A DNA stretch of 64,000 bases from Rotaria macrura (lineage: Eukaryota; Rotifera; Eurotatoria; Philodinida; Philodinidae), in assembly GCA_900239685.1 (NCBI GenBank), contig OENT01000115.1:1-64000 (forward strand), read 5' to 3'. The notes under the pieces were generated by a model that made no database searches, had not been told where the DNA came from, and was given only the letters and a program-made list of their open reading frames with translations. The position numbers and the translations under genes are program-made. Positions 24,330-37,401 of the stretch are shown here, piece by piece; within the stretch, counting starts at the first letter, position 1, and each line of letters begins with the position of its first letter.

Positions 24330-24577
24330 TTGTTATGCATGTGTATGGAAATTTGATCGTTCAGAATTTGTATTCACACAACAGTATGTACGTGATCACT
24401 TCGAAAAGAGTATAAAATACATGTTTTAACTTGTACGCTTACATGTTCGGATGTACTTTATGCAAGATATTTCAAACAAGATGCATATCAATGTGTTTGA
24501 AGTTGTTTTTGTAAACATGGTTCGGTTCAAAAAGATCCCATTCATGTAGTCAATGTATTTTTATTGATGATTTGAAA
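24330..24577 (+). pseudogene. Decayed TIL domains
   Basis: Two adjoining stretches resemble the TIL gene upstream. At about 24352-24400 the frame gives SEFVFTQQYVRDHF, matching the FCTQQCVxxCF core with cysteines replaced. At 24431-24577 the frame gives TCTLTCSDVLYARYF and then QCV, a stop, SCFCKHGSVQKDP, matching TCxLTCEDL...QCVSSCFCKAGYVRK. Together they look like a lost tandem copy of the two-domain gene, eroded by cysteine loss and at least one stop. Confidence 0.6.
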
Positions 24578-26617
24578 TTAGTTCGGCGTTCTTCGTTACA
24601 AAATTGTTCATCCGATTGAAAATAAAAGTTGTCTCTACTGAAATATCGCTACAATTAAATCTTAATTGTTTGGTAACAATAAAAAAATAAACATATATTA
24701 AGAAGTTATTGAGCATTTAGGTTCTGCTTAGTTTGAGAAGAAATGAAAAACTATGATAGAACTATTTTACATGATTATATGTTTAAGATCTATAAAATAC
24801 AATACATTTATTTCGATTAACATCTTGAATACAATAGATTTCTGATATTGTAAACGAGAGAGTCCCTTCAAATGAATTGCATGAATAGCTAGAATTACTT
24901 TATGTTTTTATTGATTGTCAAACATTAAACATGCCCGGCAAGGATCTCAATTACGTTGAAAATAAAAATGCTGAAACATAAGTGCAAGTCTCAACGAGGA
25001 GCAAGATCTATTCTTCCATCAACTTTTATTTTCTACATTTCTAGCATTGGACAAACGTAATTTTTTTCTTTCAAAATATTTTATTGGCAATATTTTTAAT
25101 GTCGAGATTTTATCAAGTTAACCATCATCGCGCAGTGACTGTTTGATCGGAACTAATAGTTTGAAGTGTCTTCGAATAACTGACGAAAGAATTTTTTCAA
25201 AGAATATTTTACTAGAGAAAAGCATCAAAAAAAATTGAAAAAGTTTGTTAGTACAGTTCCGGTAGAATAAAATACGAAGTCACATATTTTACATAGACTA
25301 GGATGCTCATCAACTTTAAAAGTTGTTGCTACTAGTCGTAATGCGGAGGAGAGGGTTATACGATAATGTGTGGAGATTTTATTAGGACAACTTGTAGAGT
25401 CATTCAGATGACAATTGTAGCTACTTTGCTCATTACTATGATCAATTCGAGCACAATTTTTGCGAATTCAAATCATATTTATCTGATCAAAGTGATCTAT
25501 TTACATGACATTTGTAATCATCCCTAGTAAAATTGCATTCATTTTGATCATAATTTTCCTCTTCTATGTCATATTTACGATCATTTCTGTTCAAATCTTC
25601 ATTATTTTGACTAAACGCACTACTGCTTTTAATATTTTTACACTTATGCCATGTCTATAGTGACTGAACATAAGAACGAGTTTCATTACAACCAAAGTAG
25701 TCTGCATATTTGTATCCGTGGTTGTTTATATTATCAATGTGATCTATCGTGCTTCTTTCTTGGTGATTTCTATTACGTATTATAGACACAAATACAGACA
25801 CAATGTGAGTTATCGTTTCTAAACCGTATTCTTTCAGCCACAGGAATGTATAGTTGGTAGACAGAAAGTAGAGCATGGAAAAAAAGATTTTTTTAAATAT
25901 TATTAGTGTAGCCCCATTTACACTGCTAAGAGGACTTAAAATGCGTCATCTAAGCTAAGACACCTAACCCCAGTGGACTATTCAGAAGCTGCACAGGCTA
26001 GTAAAATTTGAACGAATTTTAGAAAAATTTTGAAACCAGCTTTTAAATTACTTAAAGAAAAATTCGAAATTTTGAAGTATTGAGGTTGTATCGCTCACAG
26101 ATTGAGATATCTCAGCTATAATTACATTAAAAATTCGTTCACAAGGTCTGTTATTGAATAAGGAGACAAGAAACTGCCAAGACTTTGACTAAAAATTTAA
26201 ACACACTATTTCCATCAGTAATATATCTGAGTCACATAAATTCCTAATAACTTTCAATCTATGTTATTCTTTGAAAACAAATTATTAGTATTACTTGGTA
26301 CGTTTTTTAATCTACTTTGAAATTAGAAAGTTCCATGAGGATGATAACGATTGCAAAAAATCATTCATTCGATATAATGCATGACATATACATATGTTTT
26401 TATTTAAAAAGCATTTCATTCATTACATAGTTCATTACTTTCAGTTTTCAGACCATACTTGATAGTTTTATTTATTAGATATGCGAGAAAAAGTAACATC
26501 GCCATCATCAAGCAAGAAGAAAAGAGAAAACGAAGTTCAATAACCAATAGAGTTCAAAAGGATTGATTACATGGAGCAGGTGGATCAGAGCCCTAGAAAA
26601 AAAGAATTTCATCTGTT
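24578..26617. other. Intergenic with one weak decayed reading frame
   Basis: On the minus strand 25876-25483 one frame runs about 130 codons with a single interior TAG (KYADYFGCNETRSYVQ before it; NRNDRKYDIEEENYDQNEC after it). Composition is protein-like, but I recognise no family and see no start or splice context. The remainder is featureless AT-rich DNA. Confidence 0.35.
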
Positions 26618-29086
26618 CTAATCACACGAATAGATTTTTACTGTGTATGATTGACAAATAAGACTAATAAGATCCGTTACAGCTTGATTTTGTATATCAT
26701 TTGTATGTACACCATTAATTGTTATCCAAGGTACAAAGCTTTCTGCTGGTTGAAGTGCTGCGGTTCGACGTGCATATTTATGTTGTAATTCATTACCTAG
26801 TTTACTATCAATACAAGACTGAATTTTTTCATAATCAATGTTTGTTTCTTGAGCGCATTCTTGTGCGACGACAAATACATCATCTTCCTTTGATTCTGTA
26901 CAGCAGATAAATGGCTGGAGAAAAATTAAACAAGAAATAAGTTATATTTTTATGTAAAGCATAATTTTACCAAATGTTGTTCATTCCGAGGATAAAAATG
27001 TATTGCGCACGCCTACAACAAATGGAAATGTAATTGTAAAGCTATCTTACAAGTTAAATTCAGATTCTGACTACCCTAGAATTCGATTAGATCATTCTAC
27101 AATTCCAGTTTAAATTTGCTTTTTTTCCTAGGTCATCTTTCGACTCAAGAACAATATAGCTAATGCTTACGCCTAACTCTTAACCATTAGTCCTAGTCGA
27201 GATATGTAAGATTTTACAGACCAATCTAACATTTATCTAGCCTATAGTTCAATATCATTTTGCAATTACAGATCAAATAATTTTCAAAGTAGGGATGATC
27301 GATGCTGTAGATTATGAATCGCATGTGATACAACATGTGAACAGAGGCCATAAAGCTGTACATGTTCTTGCGGGATTATCGATGAATAATAGACAATGAA
27401 ATATTTTCTGAATGTGCTCATGTACGGCAGGATGATACACAAGAAATATGGATCAACACGCATTTGACATGAACCAGTGTTTAAAAAAGAAGTAAAGTGA
27501 TCAATTCGAAAAATCATCACAGAAAATTATTTTTGAGAGACAGCATTAGGAGAAGTAAGTATGTCTATTGTGCATTTAGCTGATATTCAACAAAATTTTC
27601 ACTTTGCCATGCAGTTGATTTCATGCAAATCAATTCCAAATTTGAGTGGGTAATAATCATTATATTTCAAGTTTTACATGAGAGAATGTTAGATTGACCA
27701 GAAGCGATGATATATCTTACTATGACACAGATAAAACTCAGAATGTTCTCTATTTTATGTTATCCTACGACACGTATATGAGTAAATTGCAACTTTTTGA
27801 TAAGATTGACTCGAAAGAAATACAAATGGGTCTTGAAAAGTTCTAAGTATTGAATTTTATTATACTCTTTGCCTGTATTAAGGGGCAAAACTTTCCCAAT
27901 ACTTTATTGAACATGAAGGAAAATAAATCGCGTAAGGCTCGATCACAACTTAATTCAATGGTAAAATGGAAATAATCCGTTGAAAAAAGTTTTAAATCGT
28001 CTTCTAGCTGTGTGTGGAACATTAGTAACCAGGACAGATCAGAATTCATTAAGTCTTTTCGACTGAATTCAATAAAGTTCAATGATAACTGTGAAGAATA
28101 TTTTTGAATACGCTTGATCCGCAATAGTTTGAAAAAAAAATCTTCACTCTACACTTTTCCAGCATATTGTACAGAATCATAGTTATAGAATGAGTCGAGT
28201 CGTATCTTAGCAAAGCGTGATACAAAATACGAAAGATTTTATGTTTATGTACAATCGCTTTATTTAGAGAAACTTTTCCGTTATTATCATTAGACGGTTG
28301 TAAATATATCTGAAGGAAAATGTTCGGTAACAACCAATTTCAAATGAGTCGTCATTTTAGAAAAATGATTCATTAGAGTTGTACTAATATCGTGTACAGG
28401 GAGGCTTTTACAATTTTTGAACGATTTCTTCGTTCAGTTTTAGCTGCATTTTGCATGCTTATTTTCATATTCGTAAGCGTCACTAATTTAAGTATTTTGA
28501 GAAATTTAGAGTAACTCATCCATACTTCTGTCTCATGAAACGTGAGCCAACGAAATATATCTTAGTCTAGAGGTAATCTGATTTGAAAATATGACTTCAC
28601 CAACGAATACAACAGTCGATCTATGTTCTTTTTTTCATTTACATGAATCAAATTTCCATAACATTCTTGTGAGCCATGTTGACAAGAGAATTGATAACTT
28701 CTAGTTTTAGACGAGTACCATTCATGAGCATTTCCATATGGAACAAATATTATATTCACAATTTCAGGTATTGATTGATAAACACTACAGACTTGTGTTG
28801 TTATAACGTTTCGACATACGGGACAGAATGTTTCATAATATATTGCAAAATTAACTCGATCACTTTCTGTCCAAGTGTTCGAAATAGCTGCTGAACATTG
28901 CTCAGCTACCTAGAAAACGAATTTTCGAAAAAACTGATTTTACTCTATCTTGTGTTAACCTACACCACAAACTCTAGCAATATCGCTTGATTTGCATAAT
29001 ATCGATAGTGAAGCACCACAATCCATCGTTAGACCATTATTAACGAGTAAATATATTATTGTTGAAACGAGAAGTAACATGTGCAT
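26618..29086 (-). CDS. GILT (gamma-interferon-inducible lysosomal thiol reductase family)
   Basis: Four exons on the minus strand: 29086-28964, 28909-28643, 27012-26971 and 26914-26618. They give 242 residues with all phases at codon boundaries and GT-AG introns of 54, 1630 and 56 bp. GILT reduces protein disulfides in lysosomes. A signal peptide (HMLLLVSTIIYLLVNNG) is followed by a Cys-rich segment (CKSSDIARVCG). The thioredoxin-like active site is C70-P-V-C73 in YYETFCPVCRN. VPYGNAHEW (97-105) and the family signature CQHGx2ECx2Nx4C (Cys117 to Cys132) are exact, the signature being completed across the second splice junction. The C-terminal part has PFICCTESKEDD, YARRTAALQP and FVPWITING, as in the family. 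Length is normal. The 1.63-kb intron is out of scale with the others and may hold an insertion. Confidence 0.9.
27013..28642 (-). other. 1.63-kb intron of the GILT gene
   Basis: Donor AT|GTAAATG and acceptor TTGTTGTAG|GCG on the minus strand. Three open frames of 78-93 codons lie inside on the same strand (28333-28079, 28124-27843, 27520-27284). Two overlap in different frames and may be pieces of one eroded insertion, but none has a motif I recognise, and I found no terminal repeats. Confidence 0.5.
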
Positions 29087-32000
29087 AATGATAAAATTTT
29101 ACCTTAAAAGCGAAAACAAAACAAAACAATAGAAATTCAAATTGTAAAAATAAGAACTTATTTTAACAAATGCATCTAATATAGCTTTCAAGCGAATTTA
29201 TCCTTTCCTTTTCAGAGTTTCTAAATTATATTTTCCAATATCAAGTCAAGAAAAAATATCTGATGGCTAATATCAGTACCGCCGTATGAATGAATCAAAC
29301 AACTATTGGTGTTTTTACAAAGTTATACCTTCGAATAAGAGAATATTTATCGACAAACGCATTGTCATAAGCAACATTACCTTTTAAAAACTTTGAGATA
29401 CAAAGTTAGTCCTGTGCTCACTCTTTGATGAATGTTAGAGTAATACGAATATTTGTAACAAGTTAGCTCCGCGATTATAAAAATTTTTGGTATGCAAGCT
29501 TTGATAAATACTCTTTTTAAATTATCTCTATGATTCTATATACACCAAATTAAGGTGCTAAGTGTCGATTAGTGCCTAGCATAAGTTATTAATTTTGATT
29601 CTTTCTGAAAAACAAATTGACAATTAAAAGTATTTTCTATTCAAGTCGGCAACGTTTCTTTGTTCGTGTTCGGACTACATCAATCAAGTGTATCACGTGG
29701 AATTAAACTAGACTATCTAATTAAAAAAATATTGAATTAGAATCTCATAAAAGACTTTATAGACCTCTCACGTGTGTTCTAAATTACAAGTGACATTGAA
29801 TATACTCAATCGATCGAACTTTTCCAGGTTCAAAACTGAACCCTATACTTTTCAAAACAGACAGAATGAAAAAGAAAAACAGTTAAACGCATCAAAGCCT
29901 GATCATGCTTGAATACGTGAAAAGTAGTCGAGCGGTGAGACAATACTTGTGGGAGCCATAGAGTAAAACTGATTTTTCAATGAGATTTGATATGTTCTAT
30001 GAGAAGCAGAGACTTGTCTATGTTGACGAAAGCTGAGTTTTTTACCATCTACCCCTTGGATATTCCATTAATAAAAATCAAACATTAAAACATACTCGAA
30101 GTTTGTGTACAAATCGATAGACGTTGACAATATTCATCCATCATAACAAGTGAAAAAATGAAGTTTATCATATAATTTTTCCTATACATTTTCACGGTTT
30201 CCTCCATGTTTACCTTTTCAAATTCAAACGAATTGTATGCAAAAAAACAACTCGTCTATATTTTTCAACTTTCCAAGACAAAATCCTGCTGCTTTCTCGA
30301 AGAACAGTTTTCTTCAAATATAAGTTAGTAAACATAGTTTATTCTTTATTTTATCAATTTCAAATAAGAATCACTAAATCGACTCGATAGTGGAAGTACG
30401 CACAATATCAAGGGACATGGAGATGTGTATCTATCTATAAATTAAGTCTATTACTCGTACTAAATGTATATACAAGAGTGAATGATCTACGAAAGAGGAA
30501 CGTAGGTAAATATTTTGCAGTAGCGATTTTCTATGACGATGTAAAACAAAGGATGAAGAAAGAGTATAGCATACCTTATGTGTTGTACGAGAAAAGTTAC
30601 GAACTGGAAGCTAGAAAAGCAAAACGAAATGATGTCGAAGAAAAAAGCTGCACACATGCGAACAACTTATTAGTAGCAGATGGAGAATATTGAAAACAAA
30701 TCCTGGCATTATTAGTCCGAAAAAACAAACGAAAGGAAAATATTTTATAACTTTTTCAAAAATGTATCGACTGATTAAAATCACTTGGCCAATCTTAAAA
30801 TATTTTCTCATGATCTCGTTGTCATAAATTTGAAAGTCTGTAAAATTAGAATATTCATTATGTTGTGCAATCCTAAAAAACCTTTCACTGAGTCGGAATC
30901 TAAAGGAAATCATCAATGGATATGACAAGCTTTCTCATAAAAAATAGTGATAAGTTCGCCGATTTTCAAGTAAGCTGGTGTCAAAATCGCTATTCATCAT
31001 TTGATTTCTGAAGAAAATTTTAATGAATTCAGATTTTATTACTACGATGTAATACAAAACCGTTGTTCTTATGTCTGCAAGAAAAACTAATTTAATCAAT
31101 GCATTCAAAAACGAACTATGTATTGACAATTAATTGCGGAAATTATCGAATATTTATTAACTTAAAAGTCAAGTATAATATCAAGACATTTTAAACCACA
31201 ATTATAAGAATTTTGAACCAGAAGAAATTGCTTTTACACATGGTCCAACATGCAATCGAACCACATCAACAAACAACTTGATTCATTGTTTAAGACAACG
31301 TCTACTATGACTTTCTTTGAGTACATCTGCATAATCGCTCACTCTCTGTGTTACATAATTAATTTATGACAATAAGCTTATGTACGATGACTTTCAGAAA
31401 AACAGTTGATTATAAAACATCAATCGGTGTCTCTACACTTATTTTTTCTTTCTCTCTTGATTGTGCTCTCGATTATGTGTCATCGGTTTTTCATGTCAGA
31501 TAATTTAACCATGCTTTTTTCAATAAAATTATTGCATGGAATTTGTTAGAGAGAAGTACTTCTTAATATAAGACGAGTAATTGAGGTTATATGAAAACAA
31601 TTATTTATATTATTAGTAGATTAAAGAGCAACAATTGACAGAGAAAGACACTGACGATTTATCATGCTTTCGATGTAAAACAAACAATGAGAGTCTTATT
31701 TGGTAGTGCAGCTTAATTTGCATATTATTTGATTTGATTTTAAATAGGAAAATACTGAAGGCAAAATAATCAACTTCAACTTAGCCGAGATAAAACATTG
31801 ATTGGTTGATACTTATTGGAACAATGAACAAATGATCATTCGTATTACATGCTTGTTCACATTGCAAGGTGTAGCACTGAACTGTTTCTGTTTCAAGTAA
31901 AAACGATTAGAAACCGTTTTATTTATCAACGTTCAAATCAAGCGAGACGAAAAATAATATCAGAACATAATTTCCTACTGCCTACGCCTGTTTAACAGAT

Positions 32001-32215
32001 GGGTCTCATAGTTGTTATATGATCAGAAAAAAGTAAATATGGCGCCATATGGTTAGTTTAGTCCTAACAATTTAATCTCGATGAAACTATATCGATTCAC
32101 TGCTATCAGTTTTAGGACACTGCAAAAATGTTCACCTTTTTCTTTATTCAATTCACCATAATTCAATGCTTAAGTTAATAAATGTGAAAACCTCGGAGTT
32201 AAGTCCGAGAGGTAT
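29087..32215. other. Three kb without a recognised gene
   Basis: Only short frames such as 30478-30693 (plus, 71 codons, basic, no motif). The GILT promoter presumably lies just right of 29086; no clear TATA element was singled out. Confidence 0.4.
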
Positions 32216-32741
32216 GTGTACTTCAAAAAGTGAATACGACAAATCAGTCATTCTAGAATGTTTGCACGGAAGAAGTATCTTGGTAAATCTTTTTGGGAAA
32301 CCCCAAAACTAGTAGTTATCTGAGACATATCTAGGCATTTGGTTTCTGGATGCAGTTTTTGTGCATTTCCAGACCTTTTTCAGGCGATGTTTTGTTAGAA
32401 AGCTACGATTTAGTTTAAAACTAATATCAGATTCGGAATCAACGTTAGAGACTGAGTCGATTTATATACGTCGTGGATAATTCTGAGAAAAATTTCTTTT
32501 TGAAAAAATCCCTGTACTTCCCCTCAGGGATTGTTTGGTCAATAATGACAGTTTTTTCGATAACTCAGCCATTTCTTGATGGATCCTTCTCATCTTCGAA
32601 CTCGGCCGAGATATTGATGAGACAAATCTGTGCACAAAATTTCAGCTTAATCGAATGTATTTGTAAAGAGTTATCGAGTTAACGGACGGCCGGCTGGACA
32701 CACTGACCGATTGTAGAGTGTACTCACTTTTTGAATGCACA
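32216..32741. mobile_element. Non-autonomous element with inverted ends
   Basis: The left end GTACTTCAAAAAGTGAATAC (from about 32217) and the right end GTACTCACTTTTTGAATGCA (to about 32739) are inverted copies; similarity continues inward (AAATCAGTCA against TGACCGATTG). The interior includes ACGGACGGCCGGCTGGACAC. The 69-codon frame at 32473-32682 is not convincing as a gene. The target duplication was not resolved, so exact borders and superfamily are open. Confidence 0.55.
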
Positions 32742-35312
32742 AAAAGGATCTATGAACCTTCAGTCAAGGAAACATTAGAGGCTCAATGATTTGTCTTTAA
32801 TTGTTGTCTGGTTTGATTTAAATAGGTCATGTATAGCAGTCGTTTTTGTAAAAAATATATTTTTAAATCGTAAGATTGTGCACTACTTTAATTGCTTTTA
32901 TGGAAGTGTATCAATTAATGTCACATGTTGTCGGTTTTCTGTCAAAATCGATGGTTTGATCGACATGGAATGAGAAGTATGCTCGAAAAAAATATTAAAC
33001 AAGTCGTTGAAGATTCGCGTAGTATAGAATCAATACAAGAATAAACTAACAAATAGAACATATGTGACGCTTGATTTTTCGTATGTTCACGAACTAAAAA
33101 TTATTAAATTGCAAATAAAACTAAACAGTGAAGATAAAATATGAGAAAAATCTGTCACTTTAAGAAAAAAGACTGCACTTTTAACGATTTCAATCCTCTA
33201 CTACTAATATTAATACTGCTAAACGTGTCAATACTTCAATAGGAAATATCGTTTTTCTCTTGGAAATAATTCTCAATCAAAGTTTTTGTTATCATGAAGG
33301 AAATATTCCAAATGATTATTTATTTTTCGATGGGGATTATCTACACACGACATCGATTTTGAAAAAAAAGTAGCATTGAAAACATGAAGACAGTTTATAG
33401 GTAATTATTTCATTGCTGCAGACGAATTGCACTTTTACCATTATTTTTTAAACCAGTGACATAGTAACAAACAAACTAATTTTCAAAGTTCAACTTCATT
33501 TTGTACATAAAAATTAGTCCAGAGAAAATTTTGTTTGTGGATTTTTAGCATGATATATGACGAAGAAGGATTCTTCAATTTTTTTCTCAAAAGTTGCTGG
33601 CACTACTGCAGCTTGAAACATTCGAGAGTTAATACGCGTGACTCGGACATTGTTCATACAGAAAGATTTTTGTGTAATCTCTCATATACTTCACAATTTA
33701 GTGTCATGACGCGACAAAATGAAATAGATATTGGAGAAAATTCAGCAGAGATGAAATTCAATGTTCGACAACTATGTTCTAGATTCATATATTTCCCTTC
33801 ACAACTTATGGCGAAAACTCCAGGACATCTTGCTTTTAACTGTGGTAAGAAAAATTGAGATGATCGCATAGTTGTGTGTATACTTTGCATCCAGTGCACT
33901 CGATGAATCTTTCTCATAATTTGAAAGAAATTCAATGACCAAGAACTTGAAAGGCCATGTAATCTGCTTTCGCTGGAATGATCACTTTTATGTCATTGTT
34001 TTTTTTTTCAAATTTGCAGTACAACACTTAATTTGTTGAACAAAAAACACTGGTATCGAAAATTCTTTATGCAGAATAGAGATTCTTGAAGATGAGGAAT
34101 ATTTTCTTTTCAGCTTAACTCAACAAAATCATAACTAATAATAAATTTTAGTTAGGCTGCTTGTTTTTCATTTTCTTAAGATAGTTGATTAATCTGTTTG
34201 GATAAGTTACTGTTCGCAACTATTGATTGCTGTAACTACCAAATTTTATTCAAACCATTTACGATATTTATGCTCTTGATTCATATTTATACAATAACAA
34301 CTAATAGGGTCGAAGTAAAACTAAATACAGTCTCGTCAAGATTATCATCGAATCTATTCAAAACATTTCAACTAGAAAACAATTTTTCGAGCGCCGACAG
34401 TCACTTTGTCTTGATTCAACTATTGCAACACATTAATAGTTCTTTCGCTTAATAACTTAATGTTGATAAATCTGACTTCCTTGTATTCTTGAAAGAACAG
34501 CTGTTCAATGCTGAACCAATACTATGCTAATACTGGTGTGTAAAATAAATCAAGCAACCTTTCGATGGACAAAATAATCCCATAAAGAGTGGTTCTGATG
34601 TTGGGACCTTGATTTGGTAGTTTACCTCATAACTATATATTATTGCTCGTGTAATGTAGTCATCTGTTCTTGTATCATACGTAGAAAGCTTCTTTATGAT
34701 TAATTGTTGGTAATTCAACTCTATTTTCCTATAGCTATGAGCTGATATTTCTCATTTTGTGACCTATATGAGGATGTAGATGGCGGCATGTTATCAATCA
34801 TTCAAACAAAAACATCGTTCATTTACTGCAGATTCTATATAAATGACTTCGTCTCTATCTAAAATGCACCGTTTGACTATACGAATTAGTCGATTAACTG
34901 TGTATGATAGAGTTCAATTAGTTGCGAATTAAATCGTCGTTCTTTTTGTAGAAATAATTAATTACAATCTCGTCAATAAATAGTTTTCGACTATTTCATC
35001 GAATATCAATGTCAGTGAAGATCGACTCTGGCCTTCGGAGATATAGATAGAACAATAATCTGTTGCTGTTTATTTCGATATCATTGACTTATTTTCTTCT
35101 GATTACATGAGATGCGTAATATGAAGCAACGCAATTCAAACATAAGATTTGTTTTCTTTTTGCATCAACAAAATGCTTCAATCACTTCATATAATATTAG
35201 CCCTGCTATGAACACCATTTATTTGAATATAACTTTATTTGAAGTCACTGTAATGAATAGATTCGTGTATTTAGATTAAAGTATAGATCGTGTTTTCCGC
35301 AACATTTTTTAT
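32742..35312. other. 2.6 kb without a recognised gene
   Basis: AT-rich DNA; open frames at 33535-33858 (plus) and 33654-33935 (minus) overlap each other and neither shows a motif. No element ends were found. Confidence 0.4.
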
Positions 35313-36690
35313 TTATTGTTTGATTGCATACGGTTGTTCGGTTATGAGACAAATTTGAAATCGGTGATTGCGACGGCAACTTATATTATAACCGAAATCT
35401 TTCTCGTTTGGTAACAGTTCAGCTCGACAAAACGGACACATAACAGCATCGCACAAATCTTCAACATTTAATCACAAGCCGTCCTGAATATCTAACGCGT
35501 GAAAGTTTCTGTAAACTTGAAATCAGTTACAAAAGTCCTCATCATTAAAGTGTCTGCCGAATGCCTTGTTTTACAAACTTCGTCCACAAGAGTGGTTGTG
35601 TAGTAGTTAAATGTCTAAGCTTATTGGTACATAAACATCTTCCAAGATCATAAACGGCATCTATGTAAGACAGAATCTTCACTATGATACTGAATAGTTT
35701 AAATGCACCCTGCTACTTGTGCTTGTTGTATCATTTGAAAAATTGATTTATGACTTATACCGTTCATATTTGTGCTCGGGATTTTCCTCACGCAAACGAG
35801 CCTGTATAAGTCTAAGTTAAATAATAATTGAAATCACACATGCTATCATGTTTGGTTTTGTATAGGATTTGCCAAAAATAGGTTTATGGACAGAGTCGGA
35901 TGAATCTACAACAGAAGATAGTTAGATTGTTTCTCTTGCATACTTTGGCTACGTAAAGAGTATTAGTTGCAATCTCGAATTGCGTTTTTATGGTATTATT
36001 CCTAGTTCATCAGGACTTTTGTTGCTCCATCAGCATACGAGTTTCTACTTGTCTATTATTATTGTTGGTATGACATTCTTCAAAATCATTCCGAAAGTGT
36101 TCTCTTTCGGATTTCTACGGATATTAATTTCCATTTATTATGCGACTTAGCATTTTCTCTGAACTCTTCAAAGATACCAATGGCTGGTTTCTTTCTAGGG
36201 ATATGAGCCTACTTGTTACGATGTTTTCCTGAAAAACAGTGAACTATGCGAATCATTATCTTCTATTCAACATCTATTCTGTCCGCAGCTTTATGCGGTA
36301 TCTTGGAAGGTATAGCGACAACGATCGATTTACATTGATATTTTTTGACAGAATATTAGAAAGCCGTAGAGTAAAAACTATTCAGAACTACTCTTAATAT
36401 TTTGAATGAAAACCAAAGTTCTTCGTGTTGCTATACGAAATTTGTTTTTGAATGTTCTCAGATAGAACGATGATATATAACTTGCATTTCTTTATCTATT
36501 GCCACCGCAGTATTCTTTACAGTTAGAAATTTCTTTTGTACTACATTTTATCCTCATCTAACAATAGCTTTTCAGTATCAAGGATGTTCAAGATTTCGAT
36601 AATCTGCACAGCTTGCATGGGATCTTTCTTCTGCGGTACACTCCAGTTATTCTGCTTGGAATCACTACTTTTTTCTTTCTCAACAAGATC
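35313..36690 (-). pseudogene. Decayed gene of unknown family, minus strand
   Basis: Several protein-like stretches line up in one direction in different frames. At about 36690-36533 is a hydrophilic tail-like piece (KQNNWSVPQKKDPMQAVQI, ending LDEDKM and a stop). At about 36213-36090 is KPAIGIFEEFRENAKSHNKW, and at about 35810-35757 ARLREENPEHKYERYKS. At about 35674-35549 is AVYDLGRCLCTNKLRHLTTT followed by PLLWTKF, which has an F-box-like look. At 35468-35313 is a Cys/His piece (CPFCRAEL, then CRRNHRFQIC). The last has the spacing of a small zinc-binding fold. Either this is a host gene in decay, or an intron-rich gene whose exons I cannot join. I do not assign a function. Confidence 0.4.
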
Positions 36691-36743
36691 TCCAGCACTA
36701 TGTGATGTGAGTTACTCAAAGTTGACTATCCTCTAGTTCACTT

Positions 36744-37088
36744 CCCAGATGAATGAATCCGATTGGATCCGATAGAATCCTGCGATCCGCTGAAATCCTA
36801 TGAGAATCCGGGTGGTGGAGACACTAACGGATCCGACGGGAGGAACCTATTTTTTATTTGTGTACGAATTAGCATTTAATCACAACAGTAGAGATCTGTT
36901 TGATCACACGATAAAATCCAATCGGATTCCGATAGAAGGATTCGATAAAATCCAACACTAAGAATCCAATGTCCAATCTCAACCAGGAATCCGATGAAAT
37001 TTCGTCGGATTAGGGCAACTCCAATATCAACATGGTCGGATCTGACAGGCATCCGATCGAATCCAATTGTCGGAATGATCCTCCTGGG
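36744..37088. mobile_element. CCCAGG-type MITE, copy 1
   Basis: A 345-bp element with ends CCCAGATGAATGAATCCG and CGGAATGATCCTCCTGGG (imperfect inverted repeats). It is about 80% alike over its whole length to the copy at 55937-56277. The interior is full of GGATCCGA / TCGGATTCC units in both orientations. The right flank is TA, the left TT. It has no coding capacity. Confidence 0.8.
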
Positions 37089-37401
37089 TAAGGTTATTAA
37101 TTGAGCAGTTCTAACGAAACTCTTGTCTCAAGACATGGCTACCGATGGTAATGAGTCTTCAGAACGCAATGGGTTTCGGCGGCGTGAAGTACGTGGAATT
37201 TTCATCAATCGAAATATGTAGATGTTTGTATTAACTGTCTTTGACACGTTTGTTGGGAAAAAGTTTCCGGCAACTTTAATTGCCAAAGTCTTATTTAACA
37301 TNATGTAGGATTTGCAGATGGGAAAAAATAAAGCTGATGTCAACCTCATAATTTACACTGGGATGCATCTGCATCCTGTTGAGTGGCTTAAAAGTATAGA
37401 T
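37089..37401. other. Short spacer with one undetermined base
   Basis: Contains an N at 37302. A 27-codon plus-strand frame (ATG 37136, TDGNESSERNGFRRREVRG) and a protein-like stretch after 37240 (VGKKFPATLIAKVLF) are suggestive of a lost coding fragment, but cannot be assigned. Confidence 0.3.
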
